A DNA stretch of 24,749 bases, from positions 1 to 24,749 of the forward strand of contig JAFDFW010000037.1 of the NCBI GenBank assembly GCA_019309605.1. The letters are read 5' to 3'. Positions 8,141 through 15,546 of the stretch are shown here, one piece after another. The position numbers and the translations under genes are program-made. Every line of letters begins with the position of its first letter. The first letter of the stretch is position 1. This DNA comes from Deltaproteobacteria bacterium. Lineage in GTDB: Bacteria > Myxococcota_A > Polyangia > Polyangiales > Houyiibacteriaceae. The notes below the pieces were generated by a model, which was not told the DNA's origin, did not search any database, and saw only the letters and a program-made list of their open reading frames with translations.

Positions 8141-11071
8141 ATGACCGCAGATTTCGGCGTAAACCAAGGGCTGGTCGAAGAGCAGTTTCTCAAGTGGGTG
8201 GATAACCCTCTTGCAGTGGGCGAAGCGTGGCGCGCGTACTTCGAGAGTCTCGCGCCAACCGACTGGCCGCAGATCTCGAGCGCGGGGACGATCATCGCGC
8301 CGGTCACTGCCACGGGCATGCTGAGCCCGGCGCCGCTGCCGTCGGACGGGAACGGTTCTGGGCCGCTGCCGACCGCCGAATTTGATCGCGACGGTGGCGT
8401 GCGCGATTCGGTATTCTTGCCGCCGACGGCGGAAACGACCCTGGCGCCCGTCCTCCCCGCAGGGCGCACATCGTTTCCACCCTCTTCCGAGGTGCTCGCA
8501 GCCAACGAGCTGCAAGCGCGCCTCTCCGCGCTGATCAACGCGTACCGCGTGCGCGGGCATCTGTTCGCAGACCTCGACCCCCTCGGCCTGCACCAGGGGC
8601 CGCCCAAAGACGAGTTCGTTCTGCAGCGCTACGGCCTTGCCCACGTCGATCCGGACACCATCTTTTCAACGGGCAACTTGGCCGGGCCCGCAACCGAGCC
8701 GCTCCGGTCCATACTCGCGCGGCTGAAAGACACCTACGCGCGAACGATCGGCGTCGAATTCACGTTTCTCGAAAATCAGGAGGCGCGCGATTGGCTCCGC
8801 GAGCGCATGGAGCTCACGGGCAACCACATCGACCTCAGCCGCGAACAGCAGATCCGCATCCTCACCAAGCTCACAGACGCCGAAATCTTCGAGCAGTTCC
8901 TGCACACCAAATACACGGGCGCAAAGCGCTTCTCGCTCGAAGGCGGCGAGAGTGTGATCCCCATGCTGGACATCCTCGTAGAGCGCGCGTCGGAGCTCGG
9001 CGTCGAGGAGGTCGTCATCGGAATGGCGCACCGCGGGCGCCTCAATGTGATGGTGAACATCATGGAGATGAACGTCCGGCAGATCTTCGCCGGCTTCGAG
9101 GATGTCGACCCCGAAGCGTACGTCGGGCGCGGCGACGTCAAGTACCACCTCGGGTATTCGCTCGATCGAAAGACCGCAAGCGGGAACAGCATCCACATGA
9201 CGCTGGCGTTCAACCCGAGCCATCTGGAGTGGGTCAACCCGGTGGTCGAAGGCCGGGTGCGCGCCAAGCAGGATCGCAAGAAAGATGAAGACCGCATCAC
9301 CGTGCTGCCGTTGTTGATTCACGGCGATGCAGCATTCGTCGGCCAGGGTGTGGTCGCGGAGACGCTGAATCTGAGCCGCCTGCAGGCGTACGAAACGGGC
9401 GGAACGGTCCACGTCGTCGTCAACAATCAGATTGGCTTCACCACGAACCCCGAGGACTCGCGGTCAACGGCATACTGCACCGACATCACGAGGATGCTTC
9501 GTTGTCCCGTGTTCCACGTGAATGGCGAAGATCCGGAAGCTGTTGCGCAGGCGGTGACCTTGGCAGCCGAGTATCGGCAACGCTTCCACGGCGATGTCGT
9601 GCTCGATCTCTTTTGCTACCGGAAGTACGGGCACAACGAGGGCGACGAGCCTCGATTCACCCAGCCCGAGATGTACGCGGCCATCGACCGCAAACAGACC
9701 GTGCGCGAGGTGTACATCGGGCACCTCGTCAAAGCAGGGAAGCTAACGGCCGAGCAGGCTGAAGAGATCAAGGGACGGCGCCAACAAGACTTGGAGAACG
9801 CGCTCGAAGACACGCGCAACAACGGCAACTACAACCTCATCCCCGCCTCGATGCTGGGCCTCTGGACCGAGTACCGAGGCGGCAGCGACCTGGACGTTCC
9901 CGACGCGGACACGCGCTTCGCAAGGGAGCGGCTCGACGACGCACTCGATAAGCTGACCAGCTACCCCGACTGGTTCACGCCGCACCCCCGCATCAAGCGT
10001 TTCGTCCTCGACAAGCAGCGTAAGGTCCTGGAAAGCGGGGAAGGTGTTGACTGGGGCACCGCCGAGAACCTCGCCTTTGGGACCCTTCTCCTCGAAGGCG
10101 TCCGGTGCAGACTGACAGGCCAGGATGTGCGGCGCGGCACGTTCAGCCACCGCCACGCGGTGATCTTCGACTCCAAGACCGGCCGCCGGTACACACGACT
10201 GGGCCACCTGAGCCCGGAGCAGGCCGACTTGGAGATCTACGACAGCTCGCTTTCCGAGGCCGGTGTCGTTGGGTTCGAGTGGGGCTACTCGCTCGACTCG
10301 CCGGACGCACTGGTCTGTTGGGAAGCGCAGTTCGGCGACTTCGTGAACAGCGCGCAGGTGATCATCGACCAGTTCATCTCTTCGTCCGAGGACAAGTGGC
10401 ACCGCTTGAGCGGGTTGGTGCTGCTGCTTCCTCACGGCATGGAGGGACAAGGCCCCGAACACTCGAGCGCGAGGCTCGAGCGCTTCTTGCTACTCTGCGC
10501 AGAAGACAACATGCAGGTCGTCAACCTCACGACACCTGCGCAGCTCTTCCATTGCCTCCGGCGCCAGGTGCTACGCCCGTGGCGTAAGCCGTTGATCGTC
10601 ATGAGCCCGAAGAGCCTGCTGCGACATCGCCGCGCGATCAGCACGATGGATGAGCTCTCCGAAGGAGCATTCCAGCGGATCATTCCCGACGATCCCGCTA
10701 TCGACGCCAGCAAGGCGCGGCGCCTTGTCCTCTGCACCGGGAAAATCTACTACGACCTACTCGAGCGCCGAGAGCAGGGCGAGATCGACGACATCGGGAT
10801 CCTACGCGTCGAGCAACTCTACCCGCTTCGGGCGAGCGAGCTCCAGGCCCGCCTCGCCCCGTATCCGAAAGACGTCGACCTGGTTTGGGTCCAAGAAGAG
10901 CCTTGGAACATGGGCGCTTGGTACTTCATGCGCGCGAGGCTCCCGGAGATCCTGGGCAACGAACAACCGTTGCGCTGTATCGCCCGCCCGGAAAGCGCCA
11001 GCCCCGCCACCGGCTCCGGCGCTTCACACAAGCTCGAGCAACAGCTCTTGGTCGACGAAGTGTTCGCCTAG
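8141..11071 (+). CDS. sucA: 2-oxoglutarate dehydrogenase E1 component
   Basis: This 976-residue thiamine-diphosphate enzyme decarboxylates 2-oxoglutarate in the TCA cycle. It begins with the E2-binding type N-terminus (VNQGLVEEQFLKWVDNP), then a Pro/Ala-rich linker at about residues 45-125, longer than in E. coli SucA (933 residues). Recognisable core motifs are IGMAHRGRLNVM near 293, HGDAAFVGQGVV near 392, YRKYGHNEGDEPRFTQP near 493, GMEGQGPEHSSARLERF near 766, and the C-terminal VWVQEEPWNMGAW. No E2 (sucB) or lipoamide dehydrogenase gene follows; the next gene is on the other strand after a repeat-rich gap. The ATG at 8141 has GGAG directly adjacent and another GGAG ~13 bases earlier, so the start is probable but not certain. 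Confidence 0.96.
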   Translation: MTADFGVNQGLVEEQFLKWVDNPLAVGEAWRAYFESLAPTDWPQISSAGTIIAPVTATGMLSPAPLPSDGNGSGPLPTAEFDRDGGVRDSVFLPPTAETTLAPVLPAGRTSFPPSSEVLAANELQARLSALINAYRVRGHLFADLDPLGLHQGPPKDEFVLQRYGLAHVDPDTIFSTGNLAGPATEPLRSILARLKDTYARTIGVEFTFLENQEARDWLRERMELTGNHIDLSREQQIRILTKLTDAEIFEQFLHTKYTGAKRFSLEGGESVIPMLDILVERASELGVEEVVIGMAHRGRLNVMVNIMEMNVRQIFAGFEDVDPEAYVGRGDVKYHLGYSLDRKTASGNSIHMTLAFNPSHLEWVNPVVEGRVRAKQDRKKDEDRITVLPLLIHGDAAFVGQGVVAETLNLSRLQAYETGGTVHVVVNNQIGFTTNPEDSRSTAYCTDITRMLRCPVFHVNGEDPEAVAQAVTLAAEYRQRFHGDVVLDLFCYRKYGHNEGDEPRFTQPEMYAAIDRKQTVREVYIGHLVKAGKLTAEQAEEIKGRRQQDLENALEDTRNNGNYNLIPASMLGLWTEYRGGSDLDVPDADTRFARERLDDALDKLTSYPDWFTPHPRIKRFVLDKQRKVLESGEGVDWGTAENLAFGTLLLEGVRCRLTGQDVRRGTFSHRHAVIFDSKTGRRYTRLGHLSPEQADLEIYDSSLSEAGVVGFEWGYSLDSPDALVCWEAQFGDFVNSAQVIIDQFISSSEDKWHRLSGLVLLLPHGMEGQGPEHSSARLERFLLLCAEDNMQVVNLTTPAQLFHCLRRQVLRPWRKPLIVMSPKSLLRHRRAISTMDELSEGAFQRIIPDDPAIDASKARRLVLCTGKIYYDLLERREQGEIDDIGILRVEQLYPLRASELQARLAPYPKDVDLVWVQEEPWNMGAWYFMRARLPEILGNEQPLRCIARPESASPATGSGASHKLEQQLLVDEVFA

Positions 11072-11080
11072 GCACTGATC

Positions 11081-11199
11081 GGAGAACGGCTCGCGACGGG
11101 CGTGCTCGCGATTGGGCGCCCCGTCGCCGCGGCTCCTCACGTCCACACACGGCTAGGCGCCGGCCCAATCGCTGTGCTGCCCATCCCGAGCCGTTCTCC
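11081..11199. repeat. Long imperfect inverted repeat downstream of sucA
   Basis: The left arm at 11081-11117 and right arm at 11163-11199 pair imperfectly over ~37 positions. GGAGAACGGCTCG (11081-11093) matches CGAGCCGTTCTCC (11187-11199) exactly, and GCGATTGGGC matches GCCCAATCGC at the inner ends. The ~45-base centre is GC-rich. It begins ten bases after the sucA stop, so it may serve as a transcript end or stability structure. The shape, with exact termini and a degenerate middle, also resembles a small non-autonomous repeat element. There is no T-run after it. Confidence 0.65.
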
Positions 11200-11245
11200 T
11201 ATGTAGAAGCCAACATGCGGAGCGCCGGCGTGTGCGCCGCACAGA

Positions 11246-11296
11246 GAATTACCCCTTCGAAAAAGGGGTAATTCCCCTTTTCGAAGGGGCTAATTC
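11246..11296. repeat. 51-base near-perfect palindrome with alternative hairpins
   Basis: GAATTACCCCTT (11246-11257) pairs perfectly with AAGGGGTAATTC (11263-11274) around CGAAA. CCCCTT (11274-11279) pairs with AAGGGG (11284-11289) around a TTCG tetraloop. Alternatively the whole block folds as one hairpin, because its two ends (GAATTA-CCCCTTCGAAAA and TTTTCGAAGGGGCTAATTC) are complementary apart from one bulged base. It is much less GC-rich than its surroundings. Confidence 0.8.
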
Positions 11297-11343
11297 GCCG
11301 AGGTTGGGTGCTGCGTGCCCACCCACTGTCGACGTATGGAGGG

Positions 11344-11361
11344 GCACTGGCACTGGCACTG
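11344..11361. repeat. Hexamer tandem repeat, three copies
   Basis: CACTGG is repeated three times in a row, followed by a degenerate fourth copy (CGCTTA). It is short, non-coding, and lies just beyond the terminator of the heat-shock gene. No function is apparent. Confidence 0.6.
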
Positions 11362-11375
11362 GCGCTTAAATGGAG

Positions 11376-11401
11376 GCGGCCCCGTCCAAGAACGGGGCCG
11401 C
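11376..11401 (-). terminator. Terminator hairpin of the hsp20 gene
   Basis: GCGGCCCCGT and ACGGGGCCGC form a perfect 10-bp stem around a six-base loop, starting 19 bases past the hsp20 stop. Read on the minus strand it is followed by CTCCATTT, only a weak T-tract, so efficiency as an intrinsic terminator is uncertain. It could also stop transcripts arriving from sucA. Confidence 0.7.
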
Positions 11402-11420
11402 AGGTGATGAGGCTCTAAAC

Positions 11421-11834
11421 TTACCTAGCGGTGTTGACCGAAATCTTGCGTGGCGTGGGTGCTTCCTTCTTGGGAAGCCGTAGTGCGAGCACGCCTTCCT
11501 TCAGGTCGGCGCTGATGTTCTCGGTATCGACGGTTTCGGGAAGAGTGAACGAGCGAGTGAAGCTGCCGTACTGGCGCTCGACACGACGATAGGTGCCTTC
11601 GGTCTCTTCCTTCTCCACCTTGCGTTCCCCGCTGAGCGTGAGAACGTTCTTCTCGATGTCGACCTTGACGTCTTCCGCGGCCAAGCCCGGAACCTCAGCG
11701 TCTACGTAAAAGGCATCATCCTCTTCGCGAATGTCGACTGCGACTTGAAATGCCTGCCTGGAAAGCTCCCTGCCACTAAGGAAGTGGTCATGGAGGCGGT
11801 TCATCTCTTCAAATGGATCCCAACGAACCAGCAT
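11421..11834 (-). CDS. Small heat-shock protein, Hsp20/alpha-crystallin family
   Basis: This 137-residue ATP-independent holdase should bind unfolding proteins in the cytoplasm. The N-terminus (MLVRWDPFEEMNRLHD) is typical of bacterial class A Hsp20. The alpha-crystallin domain spans about residues 26-125, with VDAEVPGLAAEDVKV, YRRVERQYGSFTRSFTLP and the conserved GVLALRLPK near its end. A short C-terminal tail contains KISV, which fits the I-x-I/V oligomerisation motif. The start is supported by GGAGGA seven bases upstream. The gene stands alone, with a hairpin terminator downstream and a structured leader upstream. No CIRCE element was seen; a sigma-70-like promoter is listed separately. 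Confidence 0.95.
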   Translation of the reverse strand: MLVRWDPFEEMNRLHDHFLSGRELSRQAFQVAVDIREEDDAFYVDAEVPGLAAEDVKVDIEKNVLTLSGERKVEKEETEGTYRRVERQYGSFTRSFTLPETVDTENISADLKEGVLALRLPKKEAPTPRKISVNTAR

Positions 11835-11840
11835 GATGTA

Positions 11841-11866
11841 GTCCTCCGTGGACCTGCGTGCGCAGG
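11841..11866 (-). promoter_or_regulatory. Structured leader at the hsp20 ribosome-binding site
   Basis: CCTGCG/CGCAGG forms a perfect 6-bp hairpin at 11853-11866, and GTCC/GGAC (11841-11844 with 11850-11853) can close a small hairpin whose loop and 3' arm include the GGAGGA ribosome site. Small heat-shock genes often have RNA thermometers; this is a candidate only, since the pairing over the site is just four bases. Confidence 0.3.
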
Positions 11867-11933
11867 CCCGGTAATGGCCGGAGCAAGCCGCGACGCCACC
11901 ATCGCGTCTCAGCCATCTCCCGACGATTGCAGC

Positions 11934-11961
11934 AAACTAAGCACGGAAAACGCCCTGTCAA
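11934..11961 (-). promoter_or_regulatory. Candidate hsp20 promoter
   Basis: On the minus strand TTGACA (11961-11956) is followed after 16 bases by TAGTTT (11939-11934). The -35 is perfect and the -10 weak. It would give a leader of ~90 bases containing the hairpins next to the start codon. Confidence 0.4.
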
Positions 11962-12005
11962 CTCTCGAATTGACTGCATTTTCGGTCGCGATAGGCTACC
12001 GGCAG

Positions 12006-12350
12006 ATGAGGGTTCCAAAGCTCGTGCTCGTGTTGGCGCTGATGGGTGGCGCGCTACCAGCAGGCTGCGTCGAGGATGTGCGCTTCAATCCCTCGGGGTG
12101 CGACGTGCAGGTGCGCGGACGCTGGCTCGTCGACGGACAGAATCCCACCGCTGAGACCTGCGGTAACATCGCGTTGGTCGAGCTCGCCATCATCGATGAG
12201 CCGGAGCGCGAGTTCTGGGCTGCACCGGAGTTTCTCCTGAGATGCGACCCCGAAACAGACTCGAATTCGGTCGTGATCGATGGCGGCGCGTACCTCGACA
12301 CGCGACGCTCGTCACGCGGAACCGATGCGGCGGAAGCGGCGAGATTCTGA
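12006..12350 (+). CDS. Lipoprotein, N-terminal part of an apparently frameshifted gene
   Basis: The ATG at 12006 opens a signal peptide (MRVPKLVLVLALMGGALPAGC) with a good lipobox, so the mature protein should be a lipid-anchored envelope protein starting at Cys21. The following ~80 residues look genuine (CDVQVRGRWLVDGQNPTAE, VELAIIDEPEREFWAAPEF, LLRCDPE). The frame then ends in a short low-quality tail (RRSSRGTDAAEAARF) before the TGA at 12348-12350. Coding character resumes downstream in the frame one base back. I do not recognise the family. A single missing base between about 12295 and 12345 would explain the break. Confidence 0.65.
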   Translation: MRVPKLVLVLALMGGALPAGCVEDVRFNPSGCDVQVRGRWLVDGQNPTAETCGNIALVELAIIDEPEREFWAAPEFLLRCDPETDSNSVVIDGGAYLDTRRSSRGTDAAEAARF

Positions 12351-12550
12351 AGAACCCGCCTACCGAGCACTACAAGTCCCGATGGCGCGCGACCACTGAC
12401 CTCAAGTTCGTCGTCGACTGCTCGCCAATTGAAGCAACCCCGATCACACCGATCATCACACCGATCGACGGCGGCACCCAGCTTCTGTTGGATGTTGGCA
12501 CGGTGAATTTTCGAACTGCCGACGGCGGCGCCATGTGCCCGCAACCTTGA
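12300..12550 (+). pseudogene. Out-of-frame C-terminal continuation of the 12006 lipoprotein
   Basis: The frame closing at the TGA at 12548-12550 reads sensibly from about 12330 (ILKNPPTEHYKSRWRATTDL, KFVVDCSPIEATPITPIIT, then LLLDVGTVNFRTADGG and CPQP). It contains two Cys that could pair with those of the N-terminal part. It has no ribosome site or signal of its own; an ATG at 12242 in this frame translates to Arg-rich shadow sequence. It is best read as the second half of the upstream lipoprotein, separated by a -1 shift. Confidence 0.55.
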
Positions 12551-12589
12551 TCCCTTGCGAATCTCCCCCACGTTAACTAAACAAAGACT

Positions 12590-13294
12590 GTGTTTCGTTT
12601 TCCCCCACTGACCGCGTTCGTGAAAAAGCTGCTCATCGCGCTGTTTGCCGCGTGGATCCTGCAGATCATCCTTCAGAATTGGGCGGGCGTACCGATCTTC
12701 GAATTTCTCGCACTCAACACCGCGAGTCCGGGGTTGCACACGCTCTGGCAGCTCGGCACCCACGTGTTGGCCTTCCCGACGGGTCCGCAGGCAGTGCTCT
12801 CCATGCTGATCACACTCGTGTTCTTGTGGTGGATGCTCGCGCCATTCGAGCAGCGCTTCGGGCAGAAACGCACCATTCAGCTCTGTGTCGTCGCGGCGCT
12901 ATCGGCCGCGTTCTTGGCGCTCATCGTAGGGCTCATGGTCCCGAGTCCATCGGCCCTGTACGGCGCGCAGGCGCTCCTCCTAGGGTCCATCGCGGCCTTC
13001 GCCTGGTCCTACCGTGGACAGGGTCGAATGAGCTTCTTCGGCGTGATCGACATGAAGCCCGTGCACATCATCTATCTCGTGCTCGCGCTGAGTGTGCTGA
13101 TGTTCATGACCTCGGGCGATGCGGTTGCCCTTGCAGCCGACATCGGTGCCATCGGCGGTGGCATGGGTTTCATAGAGTGGTTGAGGCGCCCACCCCGGCG
13201 GCGGCGACCCAAACGAAGCAAACGGCGAAAGAAAAAGGGCGATTTCGATGTGGTCCAGGGTGGTCGCGCGGATGAGCCGCGCTGGCTAAACTGA
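12590..13294 (+). CDS. Rhomboid-like membrane protein lacking catalytic residues
   Basis: This 234-residue protein with six hydrophobic segments starts at GTG 12590; no suitable ATG is near. The order of segments resembles the rhomboid core: LWQLGTHVLAFP, then FLWWMLAPFEQRFGQKR (the rhomboid 'large L1 / LERRxG' region), then YGAQALLLGSIAAFAW where active rhomboids have GASG, and ADIGAIGGGMGF where they have AHLGG. The catalytic Ser is replaced (Gln127) and the His by Asp184, and the HxxxN motif is absent, so proteolysis is unlikely. The C-terminus is a strongly basic cytoplasmic tail (RRPPRRRRPKRSKRRKKKG). The assignment to the rhomboid fold is inferred from this pattern. A Cys-rich lipoprotein follows four bases later. 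Confidence 0.7.
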   Translation: MFRFPPLTAFVKKLLIALFAAWILQIILQNWAGVPIFEFLALNTASPGLHTLWQLGTHVLAFPTGPQAVLSMLITLVFLWWMLAPFEQRFGQKRTIQLCVVAALSAAFLALIVGLMVPSPSALYGAQALLLGSIAAFAWSYRGQGRMSFFGVIDMKPVHIIYLVLALSVLMFMTSGDAVALAADIGAIGGGMGFIEWLRRPPRRRRPKRSKRRKKKGDFDVVQGGRADEPRWLN

Positions 13295-13298
13295 CACG

Positions 13299-13745
13299 AT
13301 GCTTCGTTGTTTGCGCATGCCGATGGCGGCGGTGCTGCTGTGCGGCAACTTTCTCGGCTGCGATAGCCACCCCGACTATCTCTCGCCCGTGTACGATGCT
13401 TGCTTTACAGTCGACAGCTGCGTCGATACAGCCTCGCTGTGCGAGGAGCTGAGCGTAGACTTCGGCGGCCTGACGTACAGCAATGCGATCTGCACTCTCG
13501 CCTGCGAGACCGAAGGCGCGGTTTCACCGGATTGCCCTAGAGCCTACGTCGGACTCTTTGGCAGCTGCTACCCTTCTAGCGTCGCCGGTGGCATCGACGA
13601 CACCAGCATCTGTTTCGAGCCGTGCTTCGTGGATGCGGACTGCCAAGTTGGCTTCCGTTGCTTGGGCGCGGGGAGCCTTTGTGGCGCCGACCCCACCTGC
13701 CCCATCGAAGAAAACGACGCGATTTGCGTGCCCGGACCCTATTGA
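13299..13745 (+). CDS. Cysteine-rich lipoprotein, function unknown
   Basis: This 148-residue product has a signal peptide (MLRCLRMPMAAVLLCGNFLGC) whose lipobox places lipid attachment at Cys21. The mature part is acidic and has about 15 further Cys, spaced as in extracellular disulphide-rich modules (for example CFEPCFVDADCQVGFRCL). Such small modules are common in myxobacterial surface proteins; the specific family is not recognised. It starts four bases after the rhomboid-like gene and precedes another lipoprotein by ~43 bases, so it probably belongs to one transcript of exported proteins. There is no convincing Shine-Dalgarno site, in keeping with its neighbours. Confidence 0.75.
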   Translation: MLRCLRMPMAAVLLCGNFLGCDSHPDYLSPVYDACFTVDSCVDTASLCEELSVDFGGLTYSNAICTLACETEGAVSPDCPRAYVGLFGSCYPSSVAGGIDDTSICFEPCFVDADCQVGFRCLGAGSLCGADPTCPIEENDAICVPGPY

Positions 13746-13788
13746 CGCTTTTGAGGCTCCCGACCCGAACGCGTGCTAACTCAAGCGC

Positions 13789-15534
13789 ATGAATGTGTAC
13801 CGATCGCAGCGGTGGGGTGCCGCGCTGGTCATGTTTCTGGCTGGGGGTCTGGTCGGGGGATGCTCGGGTCGCAAGCAGGTCCCGTTTGGTCTGCAAGACG
13901 CGGGAGCGCCGACGGAGCTGGCGGTCGAGGCGGAAGCGAGCGCGGCTGAGCTGCCCGTCGGGACGGCGTTCGAGCCGGACCAGGTCGAGGTTCCGGTCGC
14001 GGAGTCGACCCTGGTCCTGCAAGCAGGCTACGCGCTCGCTGCGCTCCAGCTCGATCTAGACGGCAACGAATCCATCGACGCCCTAGTAGTGTCGGCGGAT
14101 CCTCAGGAGGTTCGGCTCCAGGCCGCGTACCCGCGCGGACTCGACGTGACCGCACGCAAAATCGATTCATTCCTCGTGCCGAGCCATTGCGGCGAACCCG
14201 CCGCGGAGATTCGGCAGCTTTCTGCGGCACTCGTCGGAGTGCGCGTCGAACACGCGTGCGAGACCGGGAAGCGAACCAACTTCTGGCTGATTACGATCGA
14301 GGCGCAGCCCCGCATACGCGAACGGATCACGGTGTTGCCACCGAATGACCGATCGACCGCAGCGATCGACCTCGATCTTCGTGTCGAGGATCGCGACGCG
14401 GATGGGTACGATGACGTCGTTGCGAACGTACGCATCGGCGAAATCGACATTCCCCTGGCATGGCTCAACAGGCCGGGCGGATTCGCAAGGGATCTCTCGC
14501 AGCCCGAAGGCACCCTCAGAGAGCTCGCAGACGCCGCCTGGGAATCGCTCGACTCGGACCTCGCGGGCGCGAAGAAGCGCGCGCTCGCGGTTGTCGACGC
14601 GTTCGTCGCTCTATGTCGAGAAAGCGGTGCGGCCCGGATCGGGCTCTCCGGTACACACGGCCTGCAATGTCAGCAATCCCCAGCGGCGGCGCGCGCGGTA
14701 TCGGTTGCCATCGCGGCTGCGATTCGGCGCGGGAATTTCGTGCGGGCACTGGAGCTGCAGCGCTGGTGGGAAGGCACGGCGGCCCAGCCCAGCCCCGAGG
14801 AACGGGAGCTGGTGCAAGCTGCATGGCGTAAAGCCAAGGCCAAAACGACAGCGACTTGGCGCGCCATCGATAGTGAAGGAAGTCGAGCTCACCTCTATTT
14901 TCGGGATGCTGACACGCTCGTCGTCGACGGCCGCGCGCCCCGGGCGATCCAATTGAGCTCCGGATCCAAAACCAGGCTTTCCGAATCTGACATCCTGCCA
15001 CCGGTACGAGACCCAGAAGGCCGCTACGCGGTCAGGACGGTGCGGGTCACCTGTGTCGGTTTCGAAGCAGAGGTGGGTCCGATTCGGAGTAAGCAGACTC
15101 ACCGCATTCCGATCGATCGACGCGCGGGTAACGTCCCTTGCAAGACTCCGATCGATCGTCCGGCGTCGGTGTTCGAGTGGGCGGTGCTCGGTTGGGCGCC
15201 GCAAGGATTGGTCGCCGCGTCGGGGGACCTCCTTCGGGTCGTTCCGCTCAACGCCTTCGCGAAGCCCGCGGGGCGCCCCATCGACTTGAGCGCGGGCAGT
15301 CCGTTGCCCGCGCCCATCCGCGGCGCCCGCATCACAGCAGACGGGTCACGTTACGTAATCCCTCACGCCGAAGGCGTGGTTGTGCGGGACTGGCGAGGGG
15401 GCGGAGCCGGGCTATGGCTCCGCCCGGCCGACTGGGACACTGTCCCCGGTGAGCTGCGAAGTGTCGCAATCAGCCCGGACGGGCAACGGGTCGCCGTGCA
15501 AAAAGGCAACGAGATCCGGCTTCTGAGCTGGTAG
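13789..15534 (+). CDS. Large lipoprotein with calcium-type loops and a propeller-like C-terminus
   Basis: This 581-residue product has a lipoprotein signal ending LVGGC (Cys25). Two acidic loops, DLDGNESID (89-97) and DRDADGYDD (201-209), follow the DxDxDG pattern of FG-GAP/VCBS or dockerin-like calcium sites, each set in a beta-strand context. A helical Ala/Arg-rich middle (about 240-370) follows. The C-terminal ~150 residues contain a WD/propeller-like strand pattern ending RSVAISPDGQRVAVQKGNEI. The overall family is not recognised. It is followed 12 bases later by a second propeller lipoprotein, suggesting a shared cell-surface or periplasmic role. Repeat proteins of this type usually mediate binding, not catalysis. 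Confidence 0.78.
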   Translation: MNVYRSQRWGAALVMFLAGGLVGGCSGRKQVPFGLQDAGAPTELAVEAEASAAELPVGTAFEPDQVEVPVAESTLVLQAGYALAALQLDLDGNESIDALVVSADPQEVRLQAAYPRGLDVTARKIDSFLVPSHCGEPAAEIRQLSAALVGVRVEHACETGKRTNFWLITIEAQPRIRERITVLPPNDRSTAAIDLDLRVEDRDADGYDDVVANVRIGEIDIPLAWLNRPGGFARDLSQPEGTLRELADAAWESLDSDLAGAKKRALAVVDAFVALCRESGAARIGLSGTHGLQCQQSPAAARAVSVAIAAAIRRGNFVRALELQRWWEGTAAQPSPEERELVQAAWRKAKAKTTATWRAIDSEGSRAHLYFRDADTLVVDGRAPRAIQLSSGSKTRLSESDILPPVRDPEGRYAVRTVRVTCVGFEAEVGPIRSKQTHRIPIDRRAGNVPCKTPIDRPASVFEWAVLGWAPQGLVAASGDLLRVVPLNAFAKPAGRPIDLSAGSPLPAPIRGARITADGSRYVIPHAEGVVVRDWRGGGAGLWLRPADWDTVPGELRSVAISPDGQRVAVQKGNEIRLLSW

Positions 15535-15546
15535 CGAGCGCCGACT

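Larger units (their letters stand above)
11072..11420. other. Repeat-rich intergenic gap between sucA and hsp20
   Basis: The 349 bases between the two convergent genes contain no credible reading frame. They hold, in order, a ~119-base imperfect inverted repeat, a 51-base near-perfect palindrome of lower GC, a hexamer tandem repeat and the terminator of the heat-shock gene. Each is listed separately. Confidence 0.8.

Noticed and set aside
8666..9412. Minus-strand frames inside sucA
   Set aside because: Antisense shadows of a gene with full-length family similarity.
11344..11361. Hexamer repeat as the start of a CRISPR array
   Set aside because: Units are contiguous with no spacers and too short; no CRISPR-like direct repeats or cas genes are present in the window.
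11970..11997. Sigma-70-like promoter (TTGACT, 16 bases, TAGGCT) for the 12006 lipoprotein
   Set aside because: The start site would fall almost on the ATG, leaving no leader, and both boxes are imperfect; too weak to list.
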